Shown: piece after piece, positions 1 through 12,619 of the stretch
Position numbering within the stretch: position 1 is the first letter of the stretch
How the letters are laid out: the number at the start of each line of letters is the position of its first letter
From: Unio delphinus
Lineage: Eukaryota; Mollusca; Bivalvia; Unionida; Unionidae
Direction of reading: 5' to 3'
Assembly: GCA_029339505.1 (NCBI GenBank)
Contig: JAQISU010000070.1
Coordinates: 3,093,501 to 3,157,500, forward strand
DNA: 64,000 bases
Notes under the pieces: model-generated
The model's database searches: none
Seen by the model: only the letters and a program-made list of their open reading frames with translations
What the model was told of the DNA's origin: nothing
Position numbers and translations under genes: made by a program

Positions 1-939
1 CACCCGAACTCTAACAGTGTGTGAAAATCAGCAGTACTATATTTTCAACCTCATTATATATATCAATACCAAAACGAAATTGCGAGGATGACAGTAGTGA
101 TGGCTTATCAAGTAGTATCTCAAAAAAGTAATTATAAAAAGGGAAAAAGTAGACAAGTAACAAAGTGTTTTTCGACAAAATTATTAACTTTGCAAACTGA
201 CAAGCATATGTTAAGGCAGAGTTAATCCAAGCTAGACTGTGATGTCACTCAAAACAAACTCGACTAGAACATTGTCAATCTTTTTTTACAAAACCAGTGT
301 TAATGACTGAAGTCCTGTGGAATAACTTTTCCATACCACTAGCATTTCAAATTTACCCCATGGTCAATCATAAAAAAAAAAACATTTTAGTGCCACCCTG
401 GCTTACCAGAGGTAGACTGGTGGTTGATCATGAACACAAATTTGCATACACATATGTAATCAACTTCATAAAAATAAAATTCTATTTGATCCAAAATGAT
501 ATGTGCAATGCTTATTTTATATATATGGCATAGAGGGTACACTATACTCCTCTAAGTGAGTTGTCCTGTACAGCGAGTCGCACGTGCCGCGAGTATAATG
601 AAGGTTTTGTGCGAATCACTTTTTACAAGTACGGCATACTATTATATAAGTATAGTGCAAGGTCATTTTAAGACGCAGTGGACATTAGAGCAGACCTCTA
701 AATGTTTCATTTGTTGGGAATTAGAGCCAAAAAGTTGGGTGAGTCAAATGCTTTCTTTTTGGTTAATGTTTCAGTTAAATGTTTAGTTTTGTAATAGCAC
801 GTTCGTTTTATTATGTATTGCTTTAATTCGTTTTATTATTTGGAAAACTGTCCATTATTATATTCAGCTCACCAGTCAACGAGTGAATAGATGAGTATTC
901 CAGTCCAATGTTAACCGGTGGAGTGGAGACAGGCAAACA
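1..939. other. AT-rich host DNA, no gene recognised
   Basis: Only short open frames without family resemblance or splice-site support are seen on either strand. The interval lies downstream of INTS4 exon 3 on the minus strand, so it is probably part of the next INTS4 intron. I could not find the next exon in it. Confidence 0.5.
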
Positions 940-1250
940 TGAACTACTGTCGCACCGAAAGGAAGTGCAGGGTTAACGTCTGTAGTTTTGGTTTATTGAC
1001 TATTTTGTGTGTGACACGAATAGCGTGTTTTTAGTCAATTGAACCCTATGTTTTGGTTTATTGACTATTTTGTGTGAGACACGAATAGCGTGTTTAGTCA
1101 ATTGAATGCTATGTTTTGATTTATTGACTATTTTGTGTGTGACACGAATAGCGTGTTTATAGTCAATTGAATGCTATGTTTTGATTTATTGACCATTTTG
1201 TGTGAGATGCAAATATCGTGTCTATTGTCAATGTAATGCTACGTTTTGTA
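940..1250. repeat. Tandem repeat, ~63-bp unit, about 4 copies
   Basis: The phrase TTTATTGACTATTTTGTGTG, followed by ACACGAATAGCGTGT and TAGTCAATTGAA, recurs about four times with decay in the last copy. Each unit contains short inverted segments (ACACG and CGTGT; TTGACTA and TAGTCAA), so a single strand could fold. It is an intronic minisatellite with no coding signal. Confidence 0.8.
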
Positions 1251-1333
1251 TACTGGATACAGACACATAGTACAGTAGTGGATGACTACAGACATTTAGG
1301 ACATTAGTGGATTCATTTGTGTATTGTGGGATC

Positions 1334-1334
<1 letters not shown>

Positions 1335-1414
<80 letters not shown>

Positions 1415-1431
1415 ATATATATATATACCTA
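1335..1431. repeat. (AT)n microsatellite
   Basis: An uninterrupted AT dinucleotide run, then a short ACCTATAT-interrupted tail. It is probably length-variable between individuals. Confidence 0.95.
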
Positions 1432-1902
1432 TCATGTTGATTTTTAATATAATTTTTATTTAACTGAACGTGTTTGTTATTTCTTTAAAACCCTGCCTAG
1501 TCTCAAAGGGTCGGCTCGACAACGTTACAGTGTATCATATGCTGAAAAATGGCTTAAAACCCAAAACAACATGCTGTAGGTGTGAATGAGAATGCTGTAA
1601 CTGTTACCTTGACTTTTTTAACTGTCATTCTCTAGCGAGTATGAGTCTTTACTAAACATTTCTAGAGAATATGAAGACCTATCTATCTGGAAAAAACAGT
1701 TTGCACAAATAGTATTAAACAACTTGTCCAGTTCCAGTAGAAAGTCTTCCACTGTGTAAGATATTCATTCAATTCAAACTACCCAAATTCTGAACCAAAA
1801 CTTCTGTTCCCATAGGACATAAAGTTACCAAATGTCTGCTGTACTTTGAAAGAAGCACTAGAATCTGCTACTACCATATTCCTGACCAGGTTAGTACTTT
1901 AC

Positions 1903-2009
1903 CTGTTTGGCCAAACCAATCAATCTCTGATGAAGCTCCTTACAATTGGGACCAGACCGACCAATAGTTGTCAGGGTAGTGACAAGCTTGGCAACCACCT
2001 TGTTAGACT
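1903..2009 (-). CDS. INTS4: INTS4 exon 3 (Integrator complex subunit 4)
   Basis: This 107-nt coding exon reads on the minus strand. It starts after the acceptor CACAG at 2014-2010 and ends at the donor CAG|GTAAAG at 1903. The split codon G|AG joins exactly to the last base of the exon at 11013. The peptide includes VVAKLVTTLTTIG, which matches from memory the INTS4 stretch that follows the N-terminal HEAT-like repeat. INTS4 is a scaffold of the Integrator cleavage module, which processes snRNA and other RNA 3' ends in the nucleus. A 9-kb intron separates it from exon 2. Exon 4 onward was not found in the remaining 1.9 kb. Family assignment is from sequence recognition; splice sites are seen directly. 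Confidence 0.8.
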
Positions 2010-2439
2010 CTGTGAGGATAAGATATATAGTATAAAAATCTTTCGCATGTGAAATTAAATACATGTGCTGAAAATAAATAAGTATGAAATTCTCTGTAGA
2101 TGAATGGGGATGAGAGGAAGAAACAGGACAGAAAAAAATATATTTGAAAGTAAGATTACCTAGGCATAATGGCTTAACATATATTCCAGATTGATCCTAA
2201 TTAGCAAAAATAATATGAATACTAGAAAGGTTTCCAGTATAACTAAATGTATGTGGAAACACTGACCATGCCATATGCTAAATGTTCATAGGGTATAACC
2301 CATTATGTAGTGAAAATTCTGTGGCAAAGCGTGATTATATATACAATATTTTTCAGTATTTAAACACAACTCACCCCTGTCCAATCGAACACCAAACAAC
2401 TAGCTTCAGTACAAGTCTTGTGTATATATTTAGAAATTA

Positions 2440-2565
2440 CAACATAATATGTCTCAAGATTTGTATTACGTGGAAGGTCTTGTGTGATAGCATACTATGT
2501 CACAAGGTTTGTATTATGTGTAAGGTCTTGTGTGACAACATACTATGTCACATAAATGGTATAAA
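2440..2565. repeat. Short tandem duplication (~49 bp, 2 copies)
   Basis: The string AGGTCTTGTGTGA with a downstream ATACTATGTCAC occurs twice in tandem immediately before the large 45-bp minisatellite. It is intronic, with no function visible. Confidence 0.7.
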
Positions 2566-2569
2566 TTTC

Positions 2570-3560
2570 AGAACCCTCTGTGAGTTGATGCTTTACATAA
2601 TTTGTATAAATTTCAAAACCTTGCTTTACATAATTTGTATAAATTTCAAAACCCTCTGTGAGCGGATGCTTTACATAATTTGTATAAATTTCAAAACCCT
2701 CTGTGAGTGGATGCTTTACATGATTTGTATAAATTTCAAAACCCTCTGTGAGTGAATGCTTTACATGATTTGTATAAATTTCAAAACCCTCTGTGAGTGG
2801 ATGCTTTACATAATTTGTATAAATTTCAAAACCCTCTATGAGTGGATGCTTTACATAATTTGTATAAATTTCAAAACCCTCTATGAGTGGATGCTTTACA
2901 TAATTTGTATAAATTTCAAAACCCTCTATGAGTGGATGCTTTACATACTTTGAATAAATTTCAAAACCCTCTATGAGTGGATGCTTTACATAATTTGTAT
3001 AAATTTCAAAACCCTCTATGAGTGGATGCTTTACATAATTTGTATAAATTTCAAAATCATCTATGAGTGGATGCTTTACATAATTTGTGTAAATTTCAAA
3101 ACCCTCTATGAGTGGATGCTTTATATAATTTGTATAAATTTCAAAATCATCTATGAGTGGATGCTTTACATAATTTGTATAAATTTCAAAACCCTCTATG
3201 AGTGGATGCTTTATATAATTTGTATAAATTTCAAAATCATCTATGAGTGGATGCTTTACATAATTTGTATAAATTTCAAAATCATCTATGAGTGGATGCT
3301 TTACATAATTTGTATAAATTTCAAAATCATCTATGAGTGGATGCTTTACATAATTTGTATAAATTTCAAAACCCTCTATGAGTGGATGCCTTATATAATT
3401 TGTATAAATTTCAAAATCATCTATGAGTGGATGCTTTACATAATTTGTATAAAGTTCAAAACCCTCTATGAGTGGATGCTTTACATAATTTGCATAAATT
3501 TCAAAACCATCTATGAGTGGATGCTTTATATAATTTGTATAAATTCATAGGACTTAAAGC
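2570..3560. repeat. 45-bp minisatellite, about 22 copies, in INTS4 intron 2
   Basis: The unit contains GAGTGGATGCTTTACATAAT, then TTGTATAAATTTCAAAACCC. Because 45 is a multiple of three, the array stays open for long stretches and gives an artificial 15-residue protein repeat. There is no start context, and the array lies in an intron read from the other strand. Two sub-variants (AACCCTCTATG and AATCATCTATG) alternate in the second half, which shows higher-order duplication. Confidence 0.95.
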
Positions 3561-5160
3561 CTGGATGATGCAATTTGTAAAAATTTCAAAGCCTTAATGC
3601 CTGGATGATGCAATTTGTAAAAAATTCAAAACACTCTATGAGTGAATGCTTTTTATAATTTGTATAAATTCAATGCCCTTAATGCCTGGATGATGCAATT
3701 TGTACAAATTTCAAAGCCTTAATGCCAGCTGTTATTTGTATAAATTTCAAAGCTCATAATGATTGGATAATTTCTGCTTTTTCAAAGCCCTGAATGCTTG
3801 AATCAACTCTGTCATTTACATATAATCCAAAGCCATTAATACCTGGATGCTTTCTGAATCCAAAGCCCTTAATACCTGGATGCTTTCTGAATCCAAAGCC
3901 CTTAATACCTGGATGCTTTCTGTCATTTACATATAATCCAAAGCCCTTAATACCTGGATGCTTTCTGTCATTTGCATATAATCCAAAGCCCTTAATACCT
4001 GGATGCTTTCTGTCAAAATTCTGTTGAACAGACTGGCATACCTGTATAAATCTGAAAGGTCTTCATGTATGGATGCAGTCAAATATGTCAAATTCTGTTG
4101 ATCCATTAGTTTTGCTGTTTTTTCACAGGTAATCATTTCAATGTTTTCCGACAGCAACATCTATAAAAACTAAAAGGCTTCATGCCAGAATGCTTTTGGT
4201 CAAATTTAGTTGAATTCTGTTGGGCAATCTTTCAGCACTAGTCATGGATAGATTTTTCATTTTTTTAAGAAAGGTGGCAATATATGATGGTGGATTGTTA
4301 TCATTTGCCCAATACTGGAAAACCTCAAAGCCAGGATACTTCCTGTCAAATTTGGTCATATTTCAGTGAGCAGTCTTTGAAGTCATTTGACAGTTTTTTA
4401 ATGTCAGTCAAATTTGGTCATATTTCGGTAAGCAGTCTTTGAAGTCATTTGACAGTTTTGTTTAATTTTATTAATGTCAGTCAAATCAGAAACATTGTGT
4501 AAATTAGAGTCCTTCAACATAGGAAGTTTCCTTTCAAATAAGGTCAAAATTTTATGTAGTGATATTTTTTCAAACACAAGTTACTAAGTTTTACTATTTC
4601 AGGAATATTGGAAATATCTGATAACTAACTGTCATCATTTGTACAAGGTTACAAACCCCTCATACCAGTGTATTTTCTGTTGAGAGGATGTTGAGAATTT
4701 TCTTCATGTTTATCTCTTTTTAGTACTGGTGGCAGTATTTTATAGCAAGTTAGCATAACTAGGAACAAAGAATTCTGAAATGTCTAGATGCCAGAATACT
4801 TCCAATAAATGCCATATTTGGTGACAGAATGACATCACATTTGCAAACCCAAAATGCCATCTCAACGGAAAGCCATCACATTTCATTCAATTTTGTGATG
4901 ACAATTAAAGGTTTTACTACATTAGTAATGGTGGCTATATCTAATGATGGATTAACATCATTTACAAAAATTAAAGGTAAAAGTATGATGCCTTTTATAA
5001 AATTCCATCAAATTCTGATGATCACGTTTTGAGAAGGTATTCAAAGGTTTTTTTAATATTTTTGACAGCGATTGGCATTCTTAGCTATATATAATGTGAA
5101 GCCACATATATCTGGATTCTTTCTGACAAACTTTGTCAAATTTTAGTGAGCATGGATACC
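3561..5160. repeat. Decaying extension of the 45-bp array
   Basis: Units continue with growing divergence: first GCCTGGATGATGCAATTTGT, then a block around 3800-4016 repeating AATCCAAAGCCCTTAATACC and TGGATGCTTTCTG, then loosely similar segments built on TGTCAAATTTGGTCA with TTTCAGTGAGCAGTCTTTGA. The gradient suggests one old array with fresh amplification at its left end. No gene is seen. Confidence 0.7.
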
Positions 5161-5281
5161 TTTAAAGAATGCATCTAAAGATTTTGTTTCTTTAGTTTTT
5201 AGTACTCAATTGTAAACAAATCTGATACCTTATTGTCATCAATTTTATTAAATTGAATGCTATCAACTTTTCTCCAATTCT

Positions 5282-5282
<1 letters not shown>

Positions 5283-5315
<33 letters not shown>
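5283..5315. repeat. (TG)n microsatellite
   Basis: A pure TG run of about 33 bases. Confidence 0.95.
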
Positions 5316-5316
<1 letters not shown>

Positions 5317-5960
5317 ACTCAGATTTACTATGTTGTGGACACTGATCCAAGTATAGACCTTCGTTGTGGACACAGTTTACATTGTGGACACTAAATCTTA
5401 GTGTCCACAAGGTACACACATGTAAATTATCATTTTGATTCACGTACATGATTTAAAAACCAAAAGAGCAGACCAGAGTTGTGAACCATATCCCACCATG
5501 AGTGTGTATCTTGGCCTGCTCCTGAGCACCAGACAGTTTGTGTGAATCCACCTCACATACACACATTGCGGTTTGCGCATGTCATCGCCATTAGATACCG
5601 CGATCTCTCACTTCTTATTGGGTATTCTCGCAATATCTACTGTCGTCATTTTAATAAATGTTTAATCTCAGTATAATTTGAAAATACTTGCAAACTCTTA
5701 TTTTTACTTACTACGATTTCCCCCATGTCCAGTGAATCATTTCACAGAATGGAAAAACGAACTCAACATGACTGTAGTGTATACAAGTACACACGAAATG
5801 ATTCGGTATATACAATGCAAAATTATAATAATAAAATATTCTATTTTAAGTAATATTAGACTAGACCAAGTGTGTATGGTATGAGTTTCCTTTTAATAAA
5901 AAATGTATACAACATGTTGCGTACATACTGTAGTACTTTAGTAACAGTACCAGTGACCAT

Positions 5961-6019
<59 letters not shown>

Positions 6020-7439
6020 CTCTATACTAGTCTTGTAAATTAATCGCTAGACAATATATTTGTACTTACTGCATAGTTTGACAACATATATATAATGTAA
6101 TAAATATGGAGTATGCGCATTTGATAGCACCCCGTTTTAAGCAAATCTTAGATTTGTGTGATTATTGGGATTCGGCGCCATGGAAATATTCCTAGCCCGA
6201 AATAATTAGCCAATTACTAGGAGCAAACGTCATGGAATCGAGTGTTAGTGAGTTTGAATGATGCCATGGTTCGCCAGTAGTGAATTCAGGTCCAATCTGA
6301 ACGACTGTCCCTGGTGAAACATAGTCCATATTAAAATCTAGTGGCGTATATTAGTGTTGTATTAGTGTTGTTGGTTGAGGTGGCAGTATTTACGGTAGGA
6401 AACCTGTAAATTACTCAATGGAATCAATAAGTAGAAACTCCGTAGATATCGTTTATGTGTCCATAGTGGAAAATATATGCATTTATATTGGAGTAATGCA
6501 CTGGTAAAAGCATTTATTGACTGGCCTAAGGTGGCTTAGTTAAATAGTTCCCAGTGAAAAAGGGGATAAATGGCATAACTGGGTGGCAGTATGGAAATCT
6601 GATGATTATGAAGAAAAACCAGACAAATGTGCGGTTGATGGACTTTAGGCAAGTTGTTTTATCTATGGTCTTGACTTGTTTAGAGTAAAATTTAGTATAT
6701 AAAAGCAGATACGTCTGGCTTTCCAATTTACAACTCAAATTGTGTATGGAAGTCTTTGGAAATTTGGGGAAAACATATGACTTCCAGCGAGATTTGCGCT
6801 AGGGTTTGAAACCACTTGGTCAAGTGAGACCCCTGTGCGTGTAACAATACGTTCATAGATCACTACAAAATTGCTTATTTCAAAACGAAAAACGCTTAAT
6901 TTCATCACATACAAAATTGATTTTCTTTTCTTTTCCACTCGCTTGCTCCCCCTATCCCGACCATTACCATTCATGTCAAATTGTGTGCTATCCTTTGTAA
7001 AGACACTACCTGTAATTGTGATAAAAGTAATCGGTTCATAACAGAAGTATAGCTTCGTCACAAAAGCTAACTTTTTCCTAAAGATATTTTTCTCCTCGAA
7101 AGACAACGCTAAGTCAGTGACATGAATAGTCATTTATTATAATAATATTATAATACATATATTTTTCATCAAATTTGTGGACACATGGTTCACAACAATA
7201 TGAAACACACACAGCATTAAGATCACCGTGTCCATAACTACAATTTCGTGGCCACAATGTCGTGACATTGACAATCAATAATTCATTTAGTGTACTGTGT
7301 ATAGAAAATATGTTGGTAAAAAAAGCACAAACAAAGGATATTTTCACCTCATTTAGCTTGTATGTGTAGTTTCAACGATTATTTAAGGATGTGTCCATAA
7401 CCTGGTCCCTAGTCGGATGGTTCACAAGTATAGCAATCC
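5316..7439. other. INTS4 intron sequence with a (TC)n tract, no gene seen
   Basis: A (TC)n tract occupies 5964-6016. The rest holds only short open frames with no recognisable protein, splice context or repeat family. Confidence 0.5.
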
Positions 7440-7464
7440 GTGTGTGTGTGTGTGTGTGTGTGTG
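7440..7464. repeat. (TG)n microsatellite
   Basis: A short TG run within INTS4 intron 2. Confidence 0.9.
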
Positions 7465-7667
7465 CACAAAATTTAAATGCTTGGGTCTCAAAGACTGCTG
7501 AGTAGTGACAAGACTTTCAAGATGGCTAATGCTGCAGACATATTGGATATCAGATAAACAATTTTCATTTAGGACCAACCAGACACCATTAGAAGTCCTA
7601 TGGTGCAAAGCCCATCTTGATTTTACTGTCCATTCACTTGTTTTTGTACGTTTTAATGCCATCCTTC

Positions 7668-7880
7668 AGCACAAGATAGGCTATACATGGTGGCCTTATT
7701 AATGGTGGAGGAAGAACCCAGGAAAACCGCGAAAAGAACCACCAACCCACGAGAAGCTACTGGCAAGCTTTCTCACATACCCACATTGGCCAAATCTAAG
7801 ACTAGAACCTACACAGTGAGATGGTAGTGATCCGTAACAGAAAGCACCTTAGACCACTTGGGGTCTCCTGCCCATTGAGA
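7668..7880 (-). mobile_element. Old copy of a tRNA-derived SINE
   Basis: This segment aligns by eye with the better preserved copy at 14600-14851. Shared landmarks are ATAGGCTATACATGG, AGGAAGAACCCAGGAAAAC, AAAGAACCAC and CCCACGAGAAGCTA, ending in the tRNA-like head near 7850 (CACCTTAGACCACTTGGGG on the plus strand). Element orientation is minus. It is degraded and sits in INTS4 intron 2. Confidence 0.75.
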
Positions 7881-8339
7881 TGGACTAGCAATATGCCAGG
7901 CATTATCAACACCATTTTCATTTTGAACCAATTAGAGATCAGAAGATTTTTAGTGAAAGTCTTAAGCTAATATGATCATCCATTCAGGATGAGTTGTGAA
8001 AACAATATTTCAAAGATGGTCACTGTAAGTCATTCTGTGTACATGTATATCCCCCAAATAATCATTTTCATTGACAACCATCATAAGAACTTTTCTAGTG
8101 AAAACTCAATGATATCACTTTTCACCAAGGAGAGACAGTGATAAAATAATTTCAAGCTTGCCACCTTGGATATCTCTTCAGCACTTTTTTCATTCAGAAC
8201 CATGTTCCAGGGTTGAGAAAGATTGTTCTTTTATCTAACATAATTTTTTTTATTTTTAAAAACATTTAAATTTTTTTATTTTGATTTACAAATAACACAT
8301 TTCTAGCTTTCTCAATGCCAAGACTGTTTATTATTCACT

Positions 8340-8690
8340 TTAAATACAAAGTACTCTTCTATAATCTTGAACTTGAACATTATTTTGGAAATGAAGTGAT
8401 TTTACACAAGAACATTTTTAGAATATATTATCGTGATACATCAAAAGACTGTTAGCACATCATCACATAACAGGTCACTGGCATATTAGCATATTTGAGA
8501 CTACATCCATGTAAATACATTCAATATTGGAACTTACCCATGGAAGACCATTATATATTTTGTATGTGTAATAAAATTTTGAGGACTATTTTGATTTAAT
8601 ATGAATTATTATAAGTTATTTTTAAATTTTCACTTTGTTTTCTAGGGAAATAAATTATTTGCTGAATTTTACAAAACTTGCTGGTATTCA
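8340..8690. repeat. Dispersed repeat, copy 1
   Basis: Shares a string of landmarks in the same order with 12080-12440: GACTGTTAGCACAT-like, GTCACTGGCATATTAGCAT-like, TTTGAGACTAC, and GGGAAATAAATTATTTG followed by CTGAATTTTACAAAA. It is an old interspersed element of unknown class. Confidence 0.6.
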
Positions 8691-9147
8691 CTCTATTATT
8701 TAGGCCATATAGTCATAACCCTAATGCTATTTACATGTAATTTAGGTAAAAAAATGTAAGTAGTTTACCATCATATGTAAATTAATCATTTGGATGGGGT
8801 TTTTTTTTGGTAGACATTTAAATCATCTGATTTGAATCAAAAACAACTATGGCACCAACTGGACATCATTATAAGTCTCCTGGAAGATACCAATGACAAT
8901 AAGATTTTCCATTTTAGATTGCTATTCAATCTTTAAGGCCATTTCAGGTTGTTTAATTTGATAAGGTGCAGGGTCATCTTGATCATCATGCTTTTGTTTT
9001 GCAATGTATGAATACTTTTAAAACATTTCTTTCAAAATTTCATGTTTTCACTTAAATTTGGAAAGTATGGTGATGTCATCTTCAAACCAGAAAAAATAGT
9101 GCAGTTTATCTTATTTACAACAAGTTCAAGTATGGAAGCAGAGATAG

Positions 9148-9770
9148 CAACCAAATCCTTCACGTTGTACTATCTGCTACTGATAGCAACCAAATCCTTC
9201 ACATTGTACTATCTGCTACTGATAGCAACCAAATCCTTCACATTGTACTATCTGCTACTGATAACAACCAAATCCTTCACGTTGTACTATCTGCTACTGC
9301 TAGCAACCAAATCCTTCACATTGTACTATCTGCTACTGATAGCAACCAAATCCTTCACATTGTAATATCTGCTACTGATAGCAACCAAATCCTTCACATT
9401 GTACTATCTGCTACTGATAGCAACCAAATCCTTCACATTGTACTATCTGCTACTGATAGCAGCCAAATCTTCACATTGTACTATCTGCTACTGATAGCAA
9501 CCAAATCCTTCACATTGTACTATCTGCTACTGATAGCACCCAAATCCTTTACATTGTACTATCTGCTACTGATAGCAACCAAATCCTTGACATTGTACTA
9601 TCTGCTACTGATAGCAACCAAATCCTTCACATTGTACTATCTGCTACTGATAGCAACCAAATCCTTCACATTGTACTATCTGCTACTGATAGCAACCAAA
9701 TCCTTCACATTGTACTATCTGCTACTGATAGCAACCAAATCCTTCACATTGCACTATCTGCTACTGCAGA
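9148..9770. repeat. 39-bp minisatellite, about 16 copies
   Basis: The unit is CAACCAAATCCTTCACATTG followed by TACTATCTGCTACTGATAG. The unit length is a multiple of three, so it stays open and gives a spurious repetitive protein. The AGCAACCAA start of the unit is shared with the 41-bp array at 20085-20515. It is intronic. Confidence 0.95.
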
Positions 9771-9779
9771 ACAACTGAT

Positions 9780-11012
9780 GACATTACAAAAATACCAACA
9801 TCCCTTCTATAATTAACAAGGTGTCAATAACTTGTGCTGTTTGGAATCTGCCCAATTCTGTGATAAATAATTTTAACCCCACTGTCGCATTCATTCACTG
9901 GTTACATATTTCAGCAGAAAAGGAGACATTCAAAACTTGTTCCCCATGTACAATTTGTGTCCTATACATATTGTTTCACTGCTACTTTTGTGCAAAATTT
10001 GCTTGGTATCTATTTCCATTGCGTCATGCAATCAATAAGCTACTGTTAGTTCTGATTGGTGTTTACTGATTTTCTCAGGAACTGAACAAACCATAACCAC
10101 CAAATGAACCTAAATGTAACACGTTTCATATATTCACAAAAGATGGACAAAATGTGAAGCAACATGTGAAATATTTGCATAATGATCAGTAAAGGACTTA
10201 AGTCATACATGAAGAACAAATCTCAAATGTCTTCTTTACAATGATATTATGGTATCAGTGGCTGAGCATTAATACAGCATGGGATAAAATAATCAAACAT
10301 TTAATTGGTGGTATTGTGGTGGCATATTTCAAACCACATGTTTGGCACTGAAAGTTTGCTATTCTGTAGAAGGTGAGTGGGTGTTATTAATAGTTTTTTG
10401 TTGTTGACATAAATAAATGCATGTGCCTATTATGTCTGTCTTAGATGAATTCTCATTTCAAAGTATAATATACAAATGACCGATAATTTTTCTTGACTGC
10501 TGAAAATTAAGTAATATGTGTAGGTTAAGTGTCATTTGTATTGATTCTTTATGTCTTGTATTGATTAATCATTTCACCCCAAGTGGTCATATTAGCTGTC
10601 CGAATAGCACATCATAAATCATACAGAATCTTTTATAGAAATCCCATATGGATTGGACCATTCGTTCAAAACAAGTTGTTTAATGAAAATCTTTAAGATA
10701 CTGCATGATAGAGCATTTTCATTGAGGACCAAACATCAGATGTGTGTATAAATTTTGAAGTAGTTTAGGAGGATTATCAATAACAAGCTGTGGATGGCTG
10801 GATGATGTACAATGGACAACAGGCCATCTAATAAGCAACTGTAGTCATATACATATAGAGCTAAAAAAAATAGAAGATAATTATTTTCTGTGGCTAAGGA
10901 ATGAAATCAATTTATAATAATGCAAATTAGGATATCATTGTCACTGGATATCTTAAAGCTATCTAACATAGAATAACCTGTTTTTACGCCATTATGTTTA
11001 GAGTATATGTAC
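9780..11012. other. INTS4 intron 2 sequence, no gene seen
   Basis: AT-rich, with no convincing open frame, repeat array or RNA gene recognised. Confidence 0.5.
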
Positions 11013-11322
11013 CTTCTGATTTTAAAAGTGATATCACATCCTCTGCAAGGCCTTCTAGGTTACCACCTGGTAGTTTAGACAAACTGGCTATTAAGCTTGC
11101 AATCTTCCACCTGACCACTGCCTCCTTTTCATGGGAATAATGATCCAAGAGTTCTCGCAGAACATTTCCTGTTGCATCACTTTCCACTGGTAAACTATTC
11201 TCAAATCGTAACAAAACCTGCAATGCCTCATGTGGGGTTGTCACTGTCTGGAGGTTCAATGATATGTCTGGAACAAGAGGCTTTTGAACCAATTTTAGCC
11301 TTTTGACTGGTTTTTGCTCTTC
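11013..11322 (-). CDS. INTS4: INTS4 exon 2 (Integrator complex subunit 4)
   Basis: A 310-nt coding exon on the minus strand, entered after TTTTTCAG at 11325-11323 and left at GAAG|GTACAT (11013/11012). It begins with acidic/basic residues (EEQKPVKRLKLVQKP), continues through EALQVLLRFENSLPVE, then a HEAT-like helix pair with WKIASLIASLSKLPGG, and ends with VISLLKSEG. This is the N-terminal part of INTS4, the HEAT-repeat scaffold of the Integrator endonuclease module. It joins in phase 0 to exon 1 and in phase 1 to exon 3. Identification rests on remembered similarity to vertebrate INTS4. Confidence 0.85.
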
Positions 11323-12080
11323 CTGAAAAATAAGCTTGAAATGCTAAGTTGTAAGGACATTTAATATGCATGGGGTAAATATCAATTCATGTCATTAAGC
11401 TCTTGTACTAATTTAATAAAATGTTTTGTTAAATCTGTAATATGGTATACATGTGACTGTTTATTAAGATGCTTCATTTGAGATTCACAATGGATGTACA
11501 GGGTGTGTCTAAATGGATCAGTGTCAGTATTCATATCCTTGTGACACAACAATAAGTGGGTCATTGATATTCTTTACTTCAAATTGGCCTGTGAAACCTA
11601 ATTATCAGCTAATAAACATACTTCAAAGAAACAAATTATTCATGATTAATTATCAGTGCTTTAAACATCCCTGTTATATATATTTAATTTGCATTATTTG
11701 TTGGCTTTCTTAATGATTGTATGTTATTTACATCTGTAATTTGTACTTGACCTTGTCCATAATCAAGTGCAAGGACTTCCAAGCCAGTGACATTTATTTT
11801 CTATACAACAGAATACATACCTAATGTTTTCTCTATGATTGTGGATTAAATATTCAGATCATTATTAATGTTACAATGTTTACCTGAATTGGAGTTTAAA
11901 AAGTACAGTCTTCATTCAGACCTTACAATATATTAACAAAATGATAATTGCCACCTAGGCAAAGTAGATAGGTATTTAATCTTGTTGACCTAAGAATTAC
12001 TCATTATTGCCTTCAAATAATGAAGCAGAGTCAGTCTTATTGCTGTGTTCAGTTTGTAGTTTGAGTGAATTAATTTGTTC
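11323..12080. other. INTS4 intron 1, no gene seen
   Basis: AT-rich, with only short spurious open frames. Confidence 0.5.
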
Positions 12081-12440
12081 CAATCATTATTCACTGGAAG
12101 TAAAATGTGCTGAATGATATTATTGGATTGGAACATTAATTTAGAATTAAAGTGAATTCAGACAAGGGCATTTTTGGACTATGTTCAAAAGACAGCACAT
12201 TTTCACAATCCAGGCCACTGGTTCATTAACATGTTTGAGACTACAGACACTCAGTATAATAATTATGAGGAATATCACTGGAACTAAATTGAACTTTCAT
12301 ACACTGAACTTCTGATGGAACTTTTAGGTATATTTGGAATTTAATTCACAATACTCTTAAGTTCTTTTCAAAGTTTTCCTTTGTATTCAAGGGAAATAAA
12401 TTATTTGTTGAATTTTACAAAAAAATATGGAACAGACATA
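12080..12440. repeat. Dispersed repeat, copy 2
   Basis: The diverged partner of 8340-8690. It shares CACTGGTTCATTAACAT-like, TTTGAGACTACA, and GGGAAATAAATTATTTGTTG followed by AATTTTACAAAA. Confidence 0.6.
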
Positions 12441-12619
12441 TGCATTTTGGAATCTACAGAAAACTCAATACTGTACCCAAAATGTAAGAGTTACATCCCA
12501 TTACAAAAGTTATACTTCCAGTAATGTGCTGGGTACCTAAGAAACAAACTTGCACATAGTGTGAACTATGTACATGAGATGGCAGGTTCATTCAGCTAAA
12601 AACAGGTTAAAAACATCCC

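Noticed and set aside
2282..3550. Long repetitive open frames of the 45-bp array as a protein gene
   Set aside because: Unit length divisible by three explains the open frames; they have no start context or splice signals and lie inside an INTS4 intron.
6526..7347. Chain of minus-strand open frames as a gene
   Set aside because: No domains, no splice sites linking them, and composition like the surrounding intron.
9042..9778. Leucine/tyrosine-rich repeat protein
   Set aside because: It is the translation of the 39-bp minisatellite in an INTS4 intron.
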